Shown here: positions 9,402-17,321 of the stretch, in pieces
How the letters are laid out: each line of letters opens with the position of its first letter
Position numbering within the stretch: the stretch's first letter is position 1
Assembly: GCA_903904835.1 (NCBI GenBank)
Contig: CAIVEI010000033.1
Span: 1-49,422 of the forward strand
DNA from: an uncultured Schlesneria sp.
Lineage (GTDB): Bacteria > Planctomycetota > Planctomycetia > Planctomycetales > Planctomycetaceae
DNA length: 49,422 nucleotides
Direction: 5' to 3'
Notes under the pieces: model-generated
The model's input: the letters and a program-made list of their open reading frames with translations, nothing else
Databases searched by the model: none
Told to the model about the DNA's origin: nothing
Position numbers and translations under genes: made by a program

Positions 9402-10697
9402 TTACGCGGCTGTTGCGGAATCGTCGAGCGGCCTTAGCGACTTCTCGCCACGAATCACTTCCGGAGTCAGAACGTACTTCTTGCCAGGAGCCTGGTCAGG
9501 AAGATCGTACATGACTTCGAACATCGATTCTTCGACGACAGACCGAAGTCCGCGAGCACCCGTGTCTTTTTCCTTGGCGATGCGAGCGATCTCACGCAGT
9601 GCATCTGGAGTAAACTCGAGTTCGGCATTCTCCATCTGGAAGAATTTCTGGTATTGCTTGACCAGCGAATTCTTCGGCTCGATCAGAATCTTGACCAGGT
9701 CTTCTTCTGCCAGTGGCAACAGGGCACTCACGACTGGAAGACGACCGACCAGTTCTGGGATCATTCCGTACTCGATGATGTCATCGGTACAGGCCTGGCT
9801 GAGCAGTTTGCCGGAACGGGTCTTATTATCTTCTTGTTCAGCCTTGTTGGATGCACCAAAGCCGATCGTTCGTTTCCCCATCCGTTTGGCGATGATGTCT
9901 TCGAGTCCGACGAACGTTCCACCGCAGATGAACAGGATGTTGGTCGTGTCGATCTGAATATACTGCTGTTCAGGATGCTTGCGGCCTCCTTGTGGCGGTA
10001 CGTTGGCGACCGTCCCTTCGAGCATCTTCAGCAAAGCCTGCTGAACACCCTCACCGGAAACGTCACGAGTGATCGAAACGTTCTGCGACGTTTTGCCGAT
10101 CTTATCGATTTCGTCGATGAAGACGATTCCTCGCTGTGCCGTTTCGATATCGAAATCAGCGGCGTGTAGCAGCTTTAGTAGAAGGTTTTCAACGTCTTCA
10201 CCAACGTACCCTGCTTCGGTCAGCGTCGTTGCGTCACCGATCGCAAAGGGGACCTGCAAAAGGCGGGCAAGCGTTCTGGCCATGAGCGTCTTGCCTGATC
10301 CAGTCGGACCGATCAGCAGAATGTTCGACTTTTCGATTTCGACTTCGTTATCGATGTCGGCCGTTGCCATCAATCGCTTGTAGTGATTGTGGACTGCCAC
10401 GGACAGGATCTTCTTTGTCCGGTCCTGGCCGATCACGTATTGATTGAGATGTTCTGTAATCTCACGCGGGCTGGGGACCCGGTTGAACAGTTTGGTCGAG
10501 CCACCACGGCGACGCTTTTCCTGATCCAGAATATTCTGGCACAGTTCGATGCATTCGCCACAGATGTAAACTTCATCCGGTCCTTCGACGAGCGGACCGA
10601 CTTCTCGGTAGCTCTTTCGACAGAACGAACAGTTTGCATTTTTTTTGCCGGTTGAGCCGCGCTTACCGGTTGACATGAAATCGCGTCCTGAGGCCAT
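9402..10697 (-). CDS. clpX: ATP-dependent Clp protease ATP-binding subunit ClpX
   Basis: A 431-residue AAA+ unfoldase that feeds substrates to ClpP. The N-terminal zinc-binding domain has C23, C26, C46 and C49 (CSFC ... CGEC). The Walker A GPTGSGKT is at 130-137, the Walker B FIDEIDK follows, and the C-terminal [11 protein letters not shown] sensor-2 region is intact. Length and order are those of normal ClpX. The ATG at 10697 has AAGGA seven bases upstream; a second ATG at 10676 is also usable. No clpP lies beside it in this window; the gene stands alone between a bidirectional terminator and a small membrane-protein gene. Confidence 0.97.
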   Translation of the reverse strand: MASGRDFMSTGKRGSTGKKNANCSFCRKSYREVGPLVEGPDEVYICGECIELCQNILDQEKRRRGGSTKLFNRVPSPREITEHLNQYVIGQDRTKKILSVAVHNHYKRLMATADIDNEVEIEKSNILLIGPTGSGKTLMARTLARLLQVPFAIGDATTLTEAGYVGEDVENLLLKLLHAADFDIETAQRGIVFIDEIDKIGKTSQNVSITRDVSGEGVQQALLKMLEGTVANVPPQGGRKHPEQQYIQIDTTNILFICGGTFVGLEDIIAKRMGKRTIGFGASNKAEQEDNKTRSGKLLSQACTDDIIEYGMIPELVGRLPVVSALLPLAEEDLVKILIEPKNSLVKQYQKFFQMENAELEFTPDALREIARIAKEKDTGARGLRSVVEESMFEVMYDLPDQAPGKKYVLTPEVIRGEKSLRPLDDSATAA

Positions 10698-10878
10698 CAG
10701 CTATCCTTCAACGCTGCCGATTGAACTTCTTCAGTGAGTGACACAGTGGTGAAAGCTGGCGGCGCGTCCGTGGCCTTTGTGTTGCAAGTGAATTTTGCAC
10801 GCTTATCCTTCGCTCGTCCATCATCCATGAGGACGTTCCAACTTCTTCTACAGTTGCGTGTATCGCTGGTGTCTTTTG

Positions 10879-11217
10879 TCAGTTGTCTCGCTCGTCATCA
10901 GTCTGTTTTTCGGGTCCGGTTTCGGCAGAAATTGCTTCTGGCTTTGCCTTTCCCGCGAGTAACGTCTTTTGGGTGCTACTCGCTAACCGACTTCTGATTA
11001 ATCGGAACTCGTCGTCCGAGAGGCCACCCTCCTGATGTAATTCGCGGAACTGCGAGAGCATTTCTAGCGTTCCATCGGCATTCTCGGAATCTTCGCGAAA
11101 GTACGACCTCAACCAAAAAATCAACCAGATTGATGCAACGACCCCAACCACGAGCACTCCCCATTGCCATGGAGACATTGCCTGCTGATAGAGATGCCAT
11201 CGATTCCAGTCAACCAT
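10879..11217 (-). CDS. small single-pass membrane protein with SHOCT-like tail
   Basis: 112 residues from the ATG at 11217, preceded by GGGAGAGG; the longer frame to 11307 lacks support. One membrane helix (WQWGVLVVGVVASIWLIFWL) is followed by a charged linker and a C-terminal helix pair (LEMLSQFRELHQEGGLSDDEF) of the SHOCT kind, then a low-complexity tail. Function is unknown. SHOCT-like tails are generally thought to mediate oligomerisation. It lies upstream of clpX on the same strand with a 181-bp gap, so co-transcription is possible but not evident. Confidence 0.7.
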   Translation of the reverse strand: MVDWNRWHLYQQAMSPWQWGVLVVGVVASIWLIFWLRSYFREDSENADGTLEMLSQFRELHQEGGLSDDEFRLIRSRLASSTQKTLLAGKAKPEAISAETGPEKQTDDERDN

Positions 11218-11623
11218 TTTCGCCTCTCCCGGTCGTTTTCGCCGATTCCCTTTCGCAAACGTGTTCCTTAACGAGTTTTGATCAACATAACTCCATTCAT
11301 CAGTCACGCAATCTGGCTGCTTTCAACGAAGGATATGCAAAAGCAAGAACTGTGCCAATCAGTGTTACGCCATGAATTCTGCCCTGCGACGACCAGCGTC
11401 GGCGTTTCCTGCCGCTCCCGTTTGTACTGCTTACACGCCACGTTGTTGTCAACCACAATGAAGTTGTAGATTTGGATCGCTCTCAGGTCCAGCCCTGACC
11501 GTGTCCGGCGGAGTATCTTCCGGGTGATGTTTTGAAAATCCGATGAAGACGAGGTTCAAACTTGACGCCCAGCGGAATAGAATTGCAGGGATGCCCCCCT
11601 TTTTTGGCTGCGAGAAACCATTT
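11218..11623. other. divergent intergenic region
   Basis: This 406-bp gap separates the divergent small membrane protein and the helical protein starting at 11624. I see no convincing ORF, RNA gene or long repeat. It should contain two promoters facing outward, but no strong consensus boxes stood out. Confidence 0.5.
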
Positions 11624-12115
11624 ATGAACTTTGATCAAAGACTTGAGCGAGCCATTGAACGCGGCCAGCGACAACGCGATGCCGAATCTCGCGAGCGGGC
11701 GCAGCAGGCGTTAACTGAAGAGGAATGTCGTAATATTCACTCGAAGGCCCGTCTTGAACTCTCAGAACATGTTGAGGCAGGGCTGCATAAGCTGGCCGAC
11801 TATTTTCCCGGTTTCGACTATGAAACGTTGATGTCAGCCGATGGATGGGGAGCTCGAATTCGCCGCGATGACCTCGCCCCAGGACCGGCAGGGACAAAAG
11901 GCCTGATTCATTTTTACAGTCATATTGAAATGCTTGTCCGGCCGTATTCGCCGACTCGAATCGTCGAACTCGTCGCTCGCGGGGCGATTCGCAATAAAGA
12001 AGTCCTTAGCCGGTCACACTTTCAGCAGTTAACCCAGGTCGACATCGATGGATTCCGAGATGTCGTCGATCAATGGATTCTTGAATACGCCGAGAAATTT
12101 TCGGCCCGTGCATGA
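11624..12115 (+). CDS. conserved hypothetical helical protein
   Basis: 163 residues from the ATG at 11624 (MNFDQRLERAIERGQRQRD). The in-frame extension back to 11543 is unlike coding sequence. The protein is charged and mostly helical, with no signal peptide or membrane segment. I recall similar sequences in planctomycetes but know no function. It ends 22 bases before the aldolase gene, so the two are probably co-transcribed. Confidence 0.7.
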   Translation: MNFDQRLERAIERGQRQRDAESRERAQQALTEEECRNIHSKARLELSEHVEAGLHKLADYFPGFDYETLMSADGWGARIRRDDLAPGPAGTKGLIHFYSHIEMLVRPYSPTRIVELVARGAIRNKEVLSRSHFQQLTQVDIDGFRDVVDQWILEYAEKFSARA

Positions 12116-12137
12116 GTATTACGGAAAGGTTTAACGA

Positions 12138-12782
12138 ATGAGTCGACACGATGATCTGCAACGAGTTTTAGATGGCGGCATCGTGGCCATTATTCGTGCC
12201 ACTTCTGGCGAACAGTTGGTGAATGTCGCCCGCGCCCTGTATGAGGGAGGAATCGATATTATCGAAGTGACCTTCACCACCCCAGGTGTCGTTGATGTCA
12301 TTTCGGCAGTGCGAAAGGAATTTGGCAGCAAGATTCTGCTTGGTGCAGGAACGGTTCTCGATCCGGAAACGGCGCGAGCGGCAATCCTGGCCGGAGCCGA
12401 ATTTCTGGTCTCGCCGTGTGTCAATCTGGAGATCATTAAGCTTGGACTCAGGTACGACAAACTGGTCATGCCAGGTGCCTACACCCCAACGGAAATCGTG
12501 ACTGCATGGGAAGCGGGTGCCGACGTCGTCAAGCTTTTTCCTGCTGACATCGGTGGCGCACCCTATCTCAAAGCCCTGAAAGGTCCGCTGCCTCAAGTCC
12601 GATTGATGCCCACGGGCGGCGTCAATCGCGAGACACTGAAAGATTTTGTCAAAGCGGGAGCGTGTGCTGTCGGTCTGGGTAGCCAACTCGTCGAGAAAGA
12701 AGCTCTCGAACGAGGGAATTTTGGACGGATCCAAGAACTTGCAGCGGAATACGTACAACTCATGCGACAAGCCAGGTTGTGA
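12138..12782 (+). CDS. eda: bifunctional KDPG / 4-hydroxy-2-oxoglutarate aldolase
   Basis: A 214-residue class I aldolase with a TIM-barrel fold. The catalytic Schiff-base lysine is K132 in DVVKLFPA, the general acid/base is E43 in IIEVTFTTP, and the phosphate-binding PTGGV loop is near 156-160. The family cleaves 2-keto-3-deoxy-6-phosphogluconate to pyruvate and glyceraldehyde-3-phosphate, or 4-hydroxy-2-oxoglutarate to pyruvate and glyoxylate. GGAAAGG lies nine bases before the ATG. With no edd or kdgK next to it, the actual keto-deoxy sugar acid is uncertain. Confidence 0.93.
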   Translation: MSRHDDLQRVLDGGIVAIIRATSGEQLVNVARALYEGGIDIIEVTFTTPGVVDVISAVRKEFGSKILLGAGTVLDPETARAAILAGAEFLVSPCVNLEIIKLGLRYDKLVMPGAYTPTEIVTAWEAGADVVKLFPADIGGAPYLKALKGPLPQVRLMPTGGVNRETLKDFVKAGACAVGLGSQLVEKEALERGNFGRIQELAAEYVQLMRQARL

Positions 12783-12846
12783 CGGCCCCCTTTAAACGGC
12801 AAACGACTGGGTTCTCAGGCGACGCCGCAACCAAGCCAATTGGCAA

Positions 12847-12890
12847 CACACCCCCCCCTCCATGGGGGTGGTTACAGGGCCTTTGCACCA
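12847..12890. repeat. palindromic intergenic repeat, family 2, single arm
   Basis: A C-rich/G-rich mini-hairpin followed by GGTGGTTACAGGGCCTTTGC. The same unit occurs at 27755-27796 and as a facing pair at 31221-31349. It lies 65 bp after the aldolase stop. Confidence 0.75.
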
Positions 12891-12894
12891 GCCT

Positions 12895-12976
12895 GGATAA
12901 TTCGTTAGCCCGACGCGCGAGCGAGGGATCGTCTCTGAATTGAAGACAAGATCCCTCGCTTGCGCGTCGGGCTAGC
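12895..12976. repeat. palindromic intergenic repeat, family 1, copy 2
   Basis: Arms at 12904-12930 and 12950-12976 are about 27 bp each with only a few mismatches and a 19-nt loop. It shares the leading GGATAAT and the core AGCCCGACGCGC with the copy at 9237-9318. Confidence 0.85.
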
Positions 12977-13816
12977 GTTTGTGGCCGTTTTTGCGTCGAA
13001 GACTTAACCCACTATCGAAAAACACCTTGCGTCGAATCAAAGAGAATGCATGAATAATCCGGGCGAGGATCATCTGCAATGAGAGTGTCGGATTTCAGCA
13101 TCCGATTGTGATTGGCGGGGTTGGGCGGGAAGTTCTGTAGGCCCGCCTGGCTGATTTAAGTGGCTTCAGCGGGGATCATAAACAGCATCAAAGCAACGCA
13201 TATTTTTTCAATCGCTTTTGCAAATCTTTCACATAAGCTCAGGCCCACGGAAGGCTGACAGCGTCTCGAAAGCTCTCCTCAACCCCGTCTCGGTACAACT
13301 CGCGAATGGAGTGCCATCGAGCTTCCTTGCTGGCGAGGTAAGTTGCCAAACCACTTCGGCAGAAATTGCTCAAGGCAATAATTGGTAGCTTTCCATTGGC
13401 GAAAATAAGCGTTGATTTCCCTGATAGCCAATTTCGCAGGTCGAACTTTGGTATCGACTTTGCTCCATACCATGCCGTCCAGTTTCCCGAAATTCTGCGT
13501 TTTTCGGATTGTGCAGGCCCGTTGATCCTCGTCATCATGGATGAAGCGAATTGTCAACGAACGGCGTTAAAATAGGCGGATTCGTCCGTAGTGTAACGAA
13601 TTTTGGACAGATAACAGTTTGCGGACTTTGCGGACTGTATATGGCGATGACTGATGTTTGTTCGAGTTTTTGTGATTTCAAAGATTTGATTAAAGCCTCT
13701 CTTTGACCTTCGGCTTATCATAATTGACGGAATCCCGGCAAATTGCCACACGTGGTTGCCGGACGAAAATTCGACCGAAATGGCTTGGAAACAGTTTTAT
13801 TGAGGGGGGCTCAATT
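12977..13816. other. gene-poor region upstream of the YTV gene
   Basis: This 840-bp stretch has no gene I can support. Three short overlapping open frames occupy 13239-13575: minus 13239-13538, minus 13279-13557 and plus 13366-13575. None has a recognisable motif or a good ribosome-binding site. The base composition is more AT-rich than the flanks near 13570-13740. It may hold regulatory sequence for the YTV protein or a decayed gene. Confidence 0.45.
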
Positions 13817-15169
13817 ATGAAGAATGCGATGGTCAGTGCTTTTGCAGCGCTGGTGATCGCGGTTGCTGCATCACCAGGTACGGCTTTGGCCGGGTGCTAT
13901 TGTGGTGCCGCAACTTACCGGTGTTGCCCAACGGCTTCGTGTCAGCAGTCGTGCTGTTACACGACTCACCGTGTTGAACGGCAGACATGTCAACGAACGG
14001 TCTACGAAACGATTCAGGAGCCGCAGACATATACGGTCAATCGAACCGTCTATGAAACGGCGTACGAGGATGTGACGGAAACACATCAGCGGATGGTCAA
14101 TGAAGTGGCCTATCGAGAACAGCAGTACCAGGTCGCAAGACAAGTCTACGAAACGGCCGATCGTGAAGAACGTTACACCGTCATGAAACCTGTCAGCGAA
14201 ACGTTGTACCGCGATCAGACCTACACGACGCAAAAACAAGTCTGGGAAGAATCGTGTCGCGAAGTCCGCCGTTGCGTCCAGCGACCAGTCACCGAAACGC
14301 TCGAACGGGAATGCCGACAGACCGTCATGCGTCAGCAGACAGAAGTAATTAATCAGGAGCGTTGTTACACGGTCATGCGACCGGTCACGATGTATCGCAC
14401 GGAAAAACAAGATTGCGGCCAGTGGACTCAGCAACAGGTCTATCACCAAGGTCCTTGCTGTCCAAAGATGGTTTGCGGCCCTTGCGGTCCTCAGATCTGC
14501 ATGGTTCAGATGCCCGGCTTCTACACCTGTAAACGAGTCTGGTGCCCGAACATCGTCGAACGACAGATTCCCTGCACGACTTATCAGCCACAAGTTGTGC
14601 GTCAGTCCTGTCCGGTGACGGTCTGCAAGATGGTTCCCGAAACCATCGTGACCAAAGTACCGTACACGGTCTGCCGGATGGTGACCGAGCAGGTTGTCGA
14701 AAAGGTTCCATACAAGACCTGTCGTATCGTCTGCGAACAACACGTGCAGAAGGTTCCGTATCAGGTCTGCCGCATGGTCGCCGAAGAATGTGTTCGCAAG
14801 GTACCTCATCAGGTCTGCCGCACAATCACGGAAACAAAGACCTGCCGAGTTCCTTACACGGTCTGCCGACAAGAACCCTTCACGGTGACCAAGCGAGTCG
14901 CTCGATGCGTACCACGTGAAGTTCAGTCAACCTGTACTCGCATGGTGTCGAAGTGTGTGCCACGCGTAGAAAACTACGAAGTCTGTCGCCTCGTTCCTGA
15001 AACCGTCTGCCCGTCAACCTGCAATTCCTGCGGTTCGGGTGGTTGTGCCTCAGGAAATTGCGGTGTCCCCAAGGACACTCAAGTCGACATGAAGCCCATT
15101 CCCGAGGAATCGGTGCCCGCCTCCGGTAGCCCGATTTCCCACTTCACTCGTCGCCGATTGAGCATCTGA
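13817..15169 (+). CDS. cysteine-rich YTV-type repeat protein, exported
   Basis: 450 residues from the ATG at 13817, which follows a strong GAGGGGGG; the 31-residue upstream extension is spurious. A signal peptide (MKNAMVSAFAALVIAVAASPGTALA) leads into about 20 short repeats. First come Tyr/Glu/Thr-rich ones of the kind YTVxxxVYET, then Cys-rich ones of the kind KVPYxVCRMVxE at about 12-16-residue spacing. A Cys/Gly cluster near 240-270 separates the two halves. Proteins of this type are known from planctomycetes and have been linked to the proteinaceous cell wall, where Cys pairs could cross-link. It is monocistronic with its own terminator. The structural role is inferred from the family, not shown here. 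Confidence 0.85.
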   Translation: MKNAMVSAFAALVIAVAASPGTALAGCYCGAATYRCCPTASCQQSCCYTTHRVERQTCQRTVYETIQEPQTYTVNRTVYETAYEDVTETHQRMVNEVAYREQQYQVARQVYETADREERYTVMKPVSETLYRDQTYTTQKQVWEESCREVRRCVQRPVTETLERECRQTVMRQQTEVINQERCYTVMRPVTMYRTEKQDCGQWTQQQVYHQGPCCPKMVCGPCGPQICMVQMPGFYTCKRVWCPNIVERQIPCTTYQPQVVRQSCPVTVCKMVPETIVTKVPYTVCRMVTEQVVEKVPYKTCRIVCEQHVQKVPYQVCRMVAEECVRKVPHQVCRTITETKTCRVPYTVCRQEPFTVTKRVARCVPREVQSTCTRMVSKCVPRVENYEVCRLVPETVCPSTCNSCGSGGCASGNCGVPKDTQVDMKPIPEESVPASGSPISHFTRRRLSI

Positions 15170-15208
15170 TCGCGGAATTCATTTCGGCCTTGAGCACCCT
15201 CCCTCAAC

Positions 15209-15248
15209 AACGGGACGCAACCACCTGGTTCGCGTCCCGTTTTGTTTT
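15209..15248 (+). terminator. Rho-independent terminator of the YTV gene
   Basis: Stem 15209-15223 pairs with 15226-15241 with one bulged base. The outer ten pairs are perfect (AACGGGACGC), and TTTGTTTT follows. Confidence 0.88.
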
Positions 15249-15377
15249 GAGGCTCACCTTTGAGCGAGAAGCATTTTCGCCGCAGGTGCTTCTAATTTGG
15301 TTTAAATCTCAGAGACTTGCCGAAGTCCGAGCAGATTGCACCTCGAGCAACATTTTAGAAGACGCAGAATCCAGATC

Positions 15378-15405
15378 TTGCTGTTATACCAGTGGCTGGT
15401 ATGAT
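15378..15405 (+). promoter_or_regulatory. higBA promoter with embedded operator
   Basis: A -35-like TTGCTG (15378-15383) and a -10-like TATGAT (15400-15405) are 16 bases apart. Between them and overlapping the -10 lies the inverted repeat ATACCAG-TGG-CTGGTAT (15386-15402). It is 33 bp before the toxin start. The layout is that of an autorepressed toxin-antitoxin promoter where the antitoxin HTH binds the palindrome and blocks RNA polymerase. This is inference from sequence only. Confidence 0.65.
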
Positions 15406-15435
15406 TCTGTCGACGTAGATTGTTGGGAGCATTCG

Positions 15436-15807
15436 ATGCCAACGCCGCCGGGAATCATTGAGACGAGGCCATTTACCCGGATCTGGGACCATTTAGGACT
15501 CAAGGTTGAAGACCTGCTGGCAATGCAAAATGAATGCTTCCTCCAATTGAAATCGGCTCCCGTCATTTCCGGGTGTGCTGGTGCCAGAAAAATGCGTTTT
15601 TCCCCGAAATCAATTGCCTCGGGTAAGAGCGGGGCATTGAGGGTCGTTTTCAAATACTTCGAACAATTTCAGATCGTAATTCAAATTCTCGTGTATCCCA
15701 AAGGTGTGAAAGAGAGCATTACCTCCGAAGACAAGAAAGGGATCGCTCAGGCAATGAGCGTGATCGAATTTGAACTGGAAAGACGCTTCAAGAGGAATTC
15801 GGTTTGA
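15436..15807 (+). CDS. higB: HigB-like RelE-superfamily toxin
   Basis: 123 residues from the ATG at 15436, with GGGAG six bases upstream; the much longer frame from 15190 runs over the terminator and operator and is rejected. The sequence (IIETRPFTRIWDHLGL... LRVVFKYFEQFQIVIQILVYPK... ITSEDKKGIAQAM) resembles the HigB/RelE-type mRNA interferases that I know as the partners of C-terminal-HTH antitoxins. Such toxins cut mRNA in the ribosome A site. The toxin-first gene order and the antitoxin 76 bp downstream fit higBA. The conserved Arg-Lys (ARKMRF) and the late aromatic/basic residues are present. Activity is untested. Confidence 0.8.
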   Translation: MPTPPGIIETRPFTRIWDHLGLKVEDLLAMQNECFLQLKSAPVISGCAGARKMRFSPKSIASGKSGALRVVFKYFEQFQIVIQILVYPKGVKESITSEDKKGIAQAMSVIEFELERRFKRNSV

Positions 15808-15883
15808 CGGTTTCACTGTTCGCTGAAAAAACGGCTGGTTCAATTGTTGAATAGTGAATGCATCAGTGCAAATGGGAGGAATG

Positions 15884-16330
15884 ATGGGTACGAAGAAAGT
15901 GAAAATAACAAACGATGGCGATGTTGTTTTTGAGGGCAAGACCGTAGGTCAACTCATGGTCGAAGGTCTGGCGGAGTTGGCGGGCGATTTCCAGGCGGGC
16001 ATCGATTTGACGGAAAAATACACCTGCCGACAAATTTCGTTAAGACCGGCTGAACAGGTTTGTACGCCCGAGCGAATTATTGCGGCAAGAAAAATCCTCG
16101 GGGCTTCTCAATCATTGTTTGCCAATTTTCTTGGATTTTCAGCGAATACCGTTCGGTCGTGGGAACAGGGGACCTACGAACCGCAACGAGTGGCTCGTTT
16201 GCTGATCGAATACATTCATGAAGATCCAACCTATTGGCGGAAGAAATTTAAGGCTCGTGTCGTTCCAAAGACGCCGAATGCACTCGCGAACAGAAAGCGT
16301 AATCGACCCGGTCAGTCGATGGCGAAATAA
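15884..16330 (+). CDS. higA: HigA-like antitoxin with XRE-type HTH
   Basis: 148 residues from the ATG at 15884, chosen for GGGAGGA four bases upstream; alternatives are ATG 15881, ATG 15872 or GTG 15854. The C-terminal half carries an XRE helix-turn-helix (IIAARKILGASQSLFANFLG, then FSANTVRSWEQGTYEP, about residues 66-105). The N-terminal half probably wraps the toxin. It should neutralise the upstream HigB-like toxin and repress the shared promoter through the palindrome at 15386-15402. The basic tail (NRKRNRPGQ) may add DNA contacts. Confidence 0.82.
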   Translation: MGTKKVKITNDGDVVFEGKTVGQLMVEGLAELAGDFQAGIDLTEKYTCRQISLRPAEQVCTPERIIAARKILGASQSLFANFLGFSANTVRSWEQGTYEPQRVARLLIEYIHEDPTYWRKKFKARVVPKTPNALANRKRNRPGQSMAK

Positions 16331-16391
16331 ACCGATCGCGAAAACCGTCATCGCCCAAGTCTTTTGGCCGTTCCCGCTGGTCGCCGCCATC

Positions 16392-17114
16392 TCAACGAAT
16401 CCGTAACGAGCGACACGTTTCCCCGTAGGTGAATTCAAGTTCGAAAGGAATCATCAGTTCATTCGGCAGGCATAGCGGCAATGTCGGCAGCGCGGCACCA
16501 ATGGCAAGCTCATGTTCCCATGTTTCGAGCCGCCAACGCTGACCGGTTCTCCGGCCTCGACAAGTGGCAGCATAAATCGGACTCCGCGAAATGTCGGATC
16601 GTATCGCGTCGAGTTCACCCAACAGCTCGCCATACAGGTTGGCAGTCCGGTTGGTCACAACATCGACGATCGTGACACGGACATCTTTTTTCAGTAGCGA
16701 TTCACATTTGTTAACGAAAGATTTCCGATTTTCCGTTCGGTCCTTGTTCGATGGACTCACAAGTTTGATTGAGGCCACCAGTCGGAATTCATCCTGAGTG
16801 TAGACGTTGACTTCATACTCGGACGGTTCTGGGAATTCGGTATCGACCAGAATGTTTGGCTTTGCAGGTGTCCATGAGGCGAGCGTCAGGTTCCCCTCAT
16901 CCTCCGAATCGCTCGTCGGACGAGAATCCGATTCTCGCTCGAACGCTGCGATGTCGATCTCCATGGTGCCCCCCAGACGAACACTAGGCTGGGCAATGTA
17001 TTCCTCAGGCAAAAGCGTATTGAGCCTTTGAGCAATCATCATCGGCCAGCCACCGTGAAGTGCTTCCCATTTCAATAACGTCGACGAAGAATGGAAATGA
17101 TCACGGAGCGGCAT
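16392..17114 (-). CDS. DUF4058 family protein (copy 2)
   Basis: 240 residues, ATG at 17114, beginning MPLRDHFHSS like copy 1 (MPLRDHFRPP). Shared blocks are ALHGGWPMMIAQ, LLPEEYIAQP, SEYEVNVYTQ, IKLVSPSNKDR and the C-terminal SYGETCR-like end (here TYGETCRSLRIR; copy 1 has SYEETCRVLRIV). No signal peptide or known catalytic motif. It converges on the antitoxin gene with a 61-bp gap. Function is unknown; the two copies are clearly homologous but well diverged. Confidence 0.85.
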   Translation of the reverse strand: MPLRDHFHSSSTLLKWEALHGGWPMMIAQRLNTLLPEEYIAQPSVRLGGTMEIDIAAFERESDSRPTSDSEDEGNLTLASWTPAKPNILVDTEFPEPSEYEVNVYTQDEFRLVASIKLVSPSNKDRTENRKSFVNKCESLLKKDVRVTIVDVVTNRTANLYGELLGELDAIRSDISRSPIYAATCRGRRTGQRWRLETWEHELAIGAALPTLPLCLPNELMIPFELEFTYGETCRSLRIR

Positions 17115-17321
17115 TTCATAGCTCTCGATGTTTTTTATTCGGATACAAGCTTCGTTTTATCCTAGCTTAAATACGTTTCCGAGGCACCGAAAAGAAATGA
17201 AGTGACGGACAATTGCTTTTTCAGACCTCGCGATTGAGATTCTGTGCCTTTGCATTGGATTTATTCGCAGAAGCCGTTTTCTATATCCGCTAGTCAAACA
17301 GCACTCCATAGCCGAAGACGG

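Noticed and set aside
13239-13557. short minus-strand frames as a transposase remnant
   Set aside because: Neither frame shows DDE or HUH motifs or any recognisable transposase sequence.
13871-14872. 333-codon minus-strand frame
   Set aside because: It is the reverse-strand shadow of the repetitive YTV gene; its apparent repeats come from that gene.
15190-15435. 82-residue extension of the toxin frame
   Set aside because: It crosses the YTV terminator and the candidate operator/promoter; the RelE-type similarity begins after the ATG at 15436.
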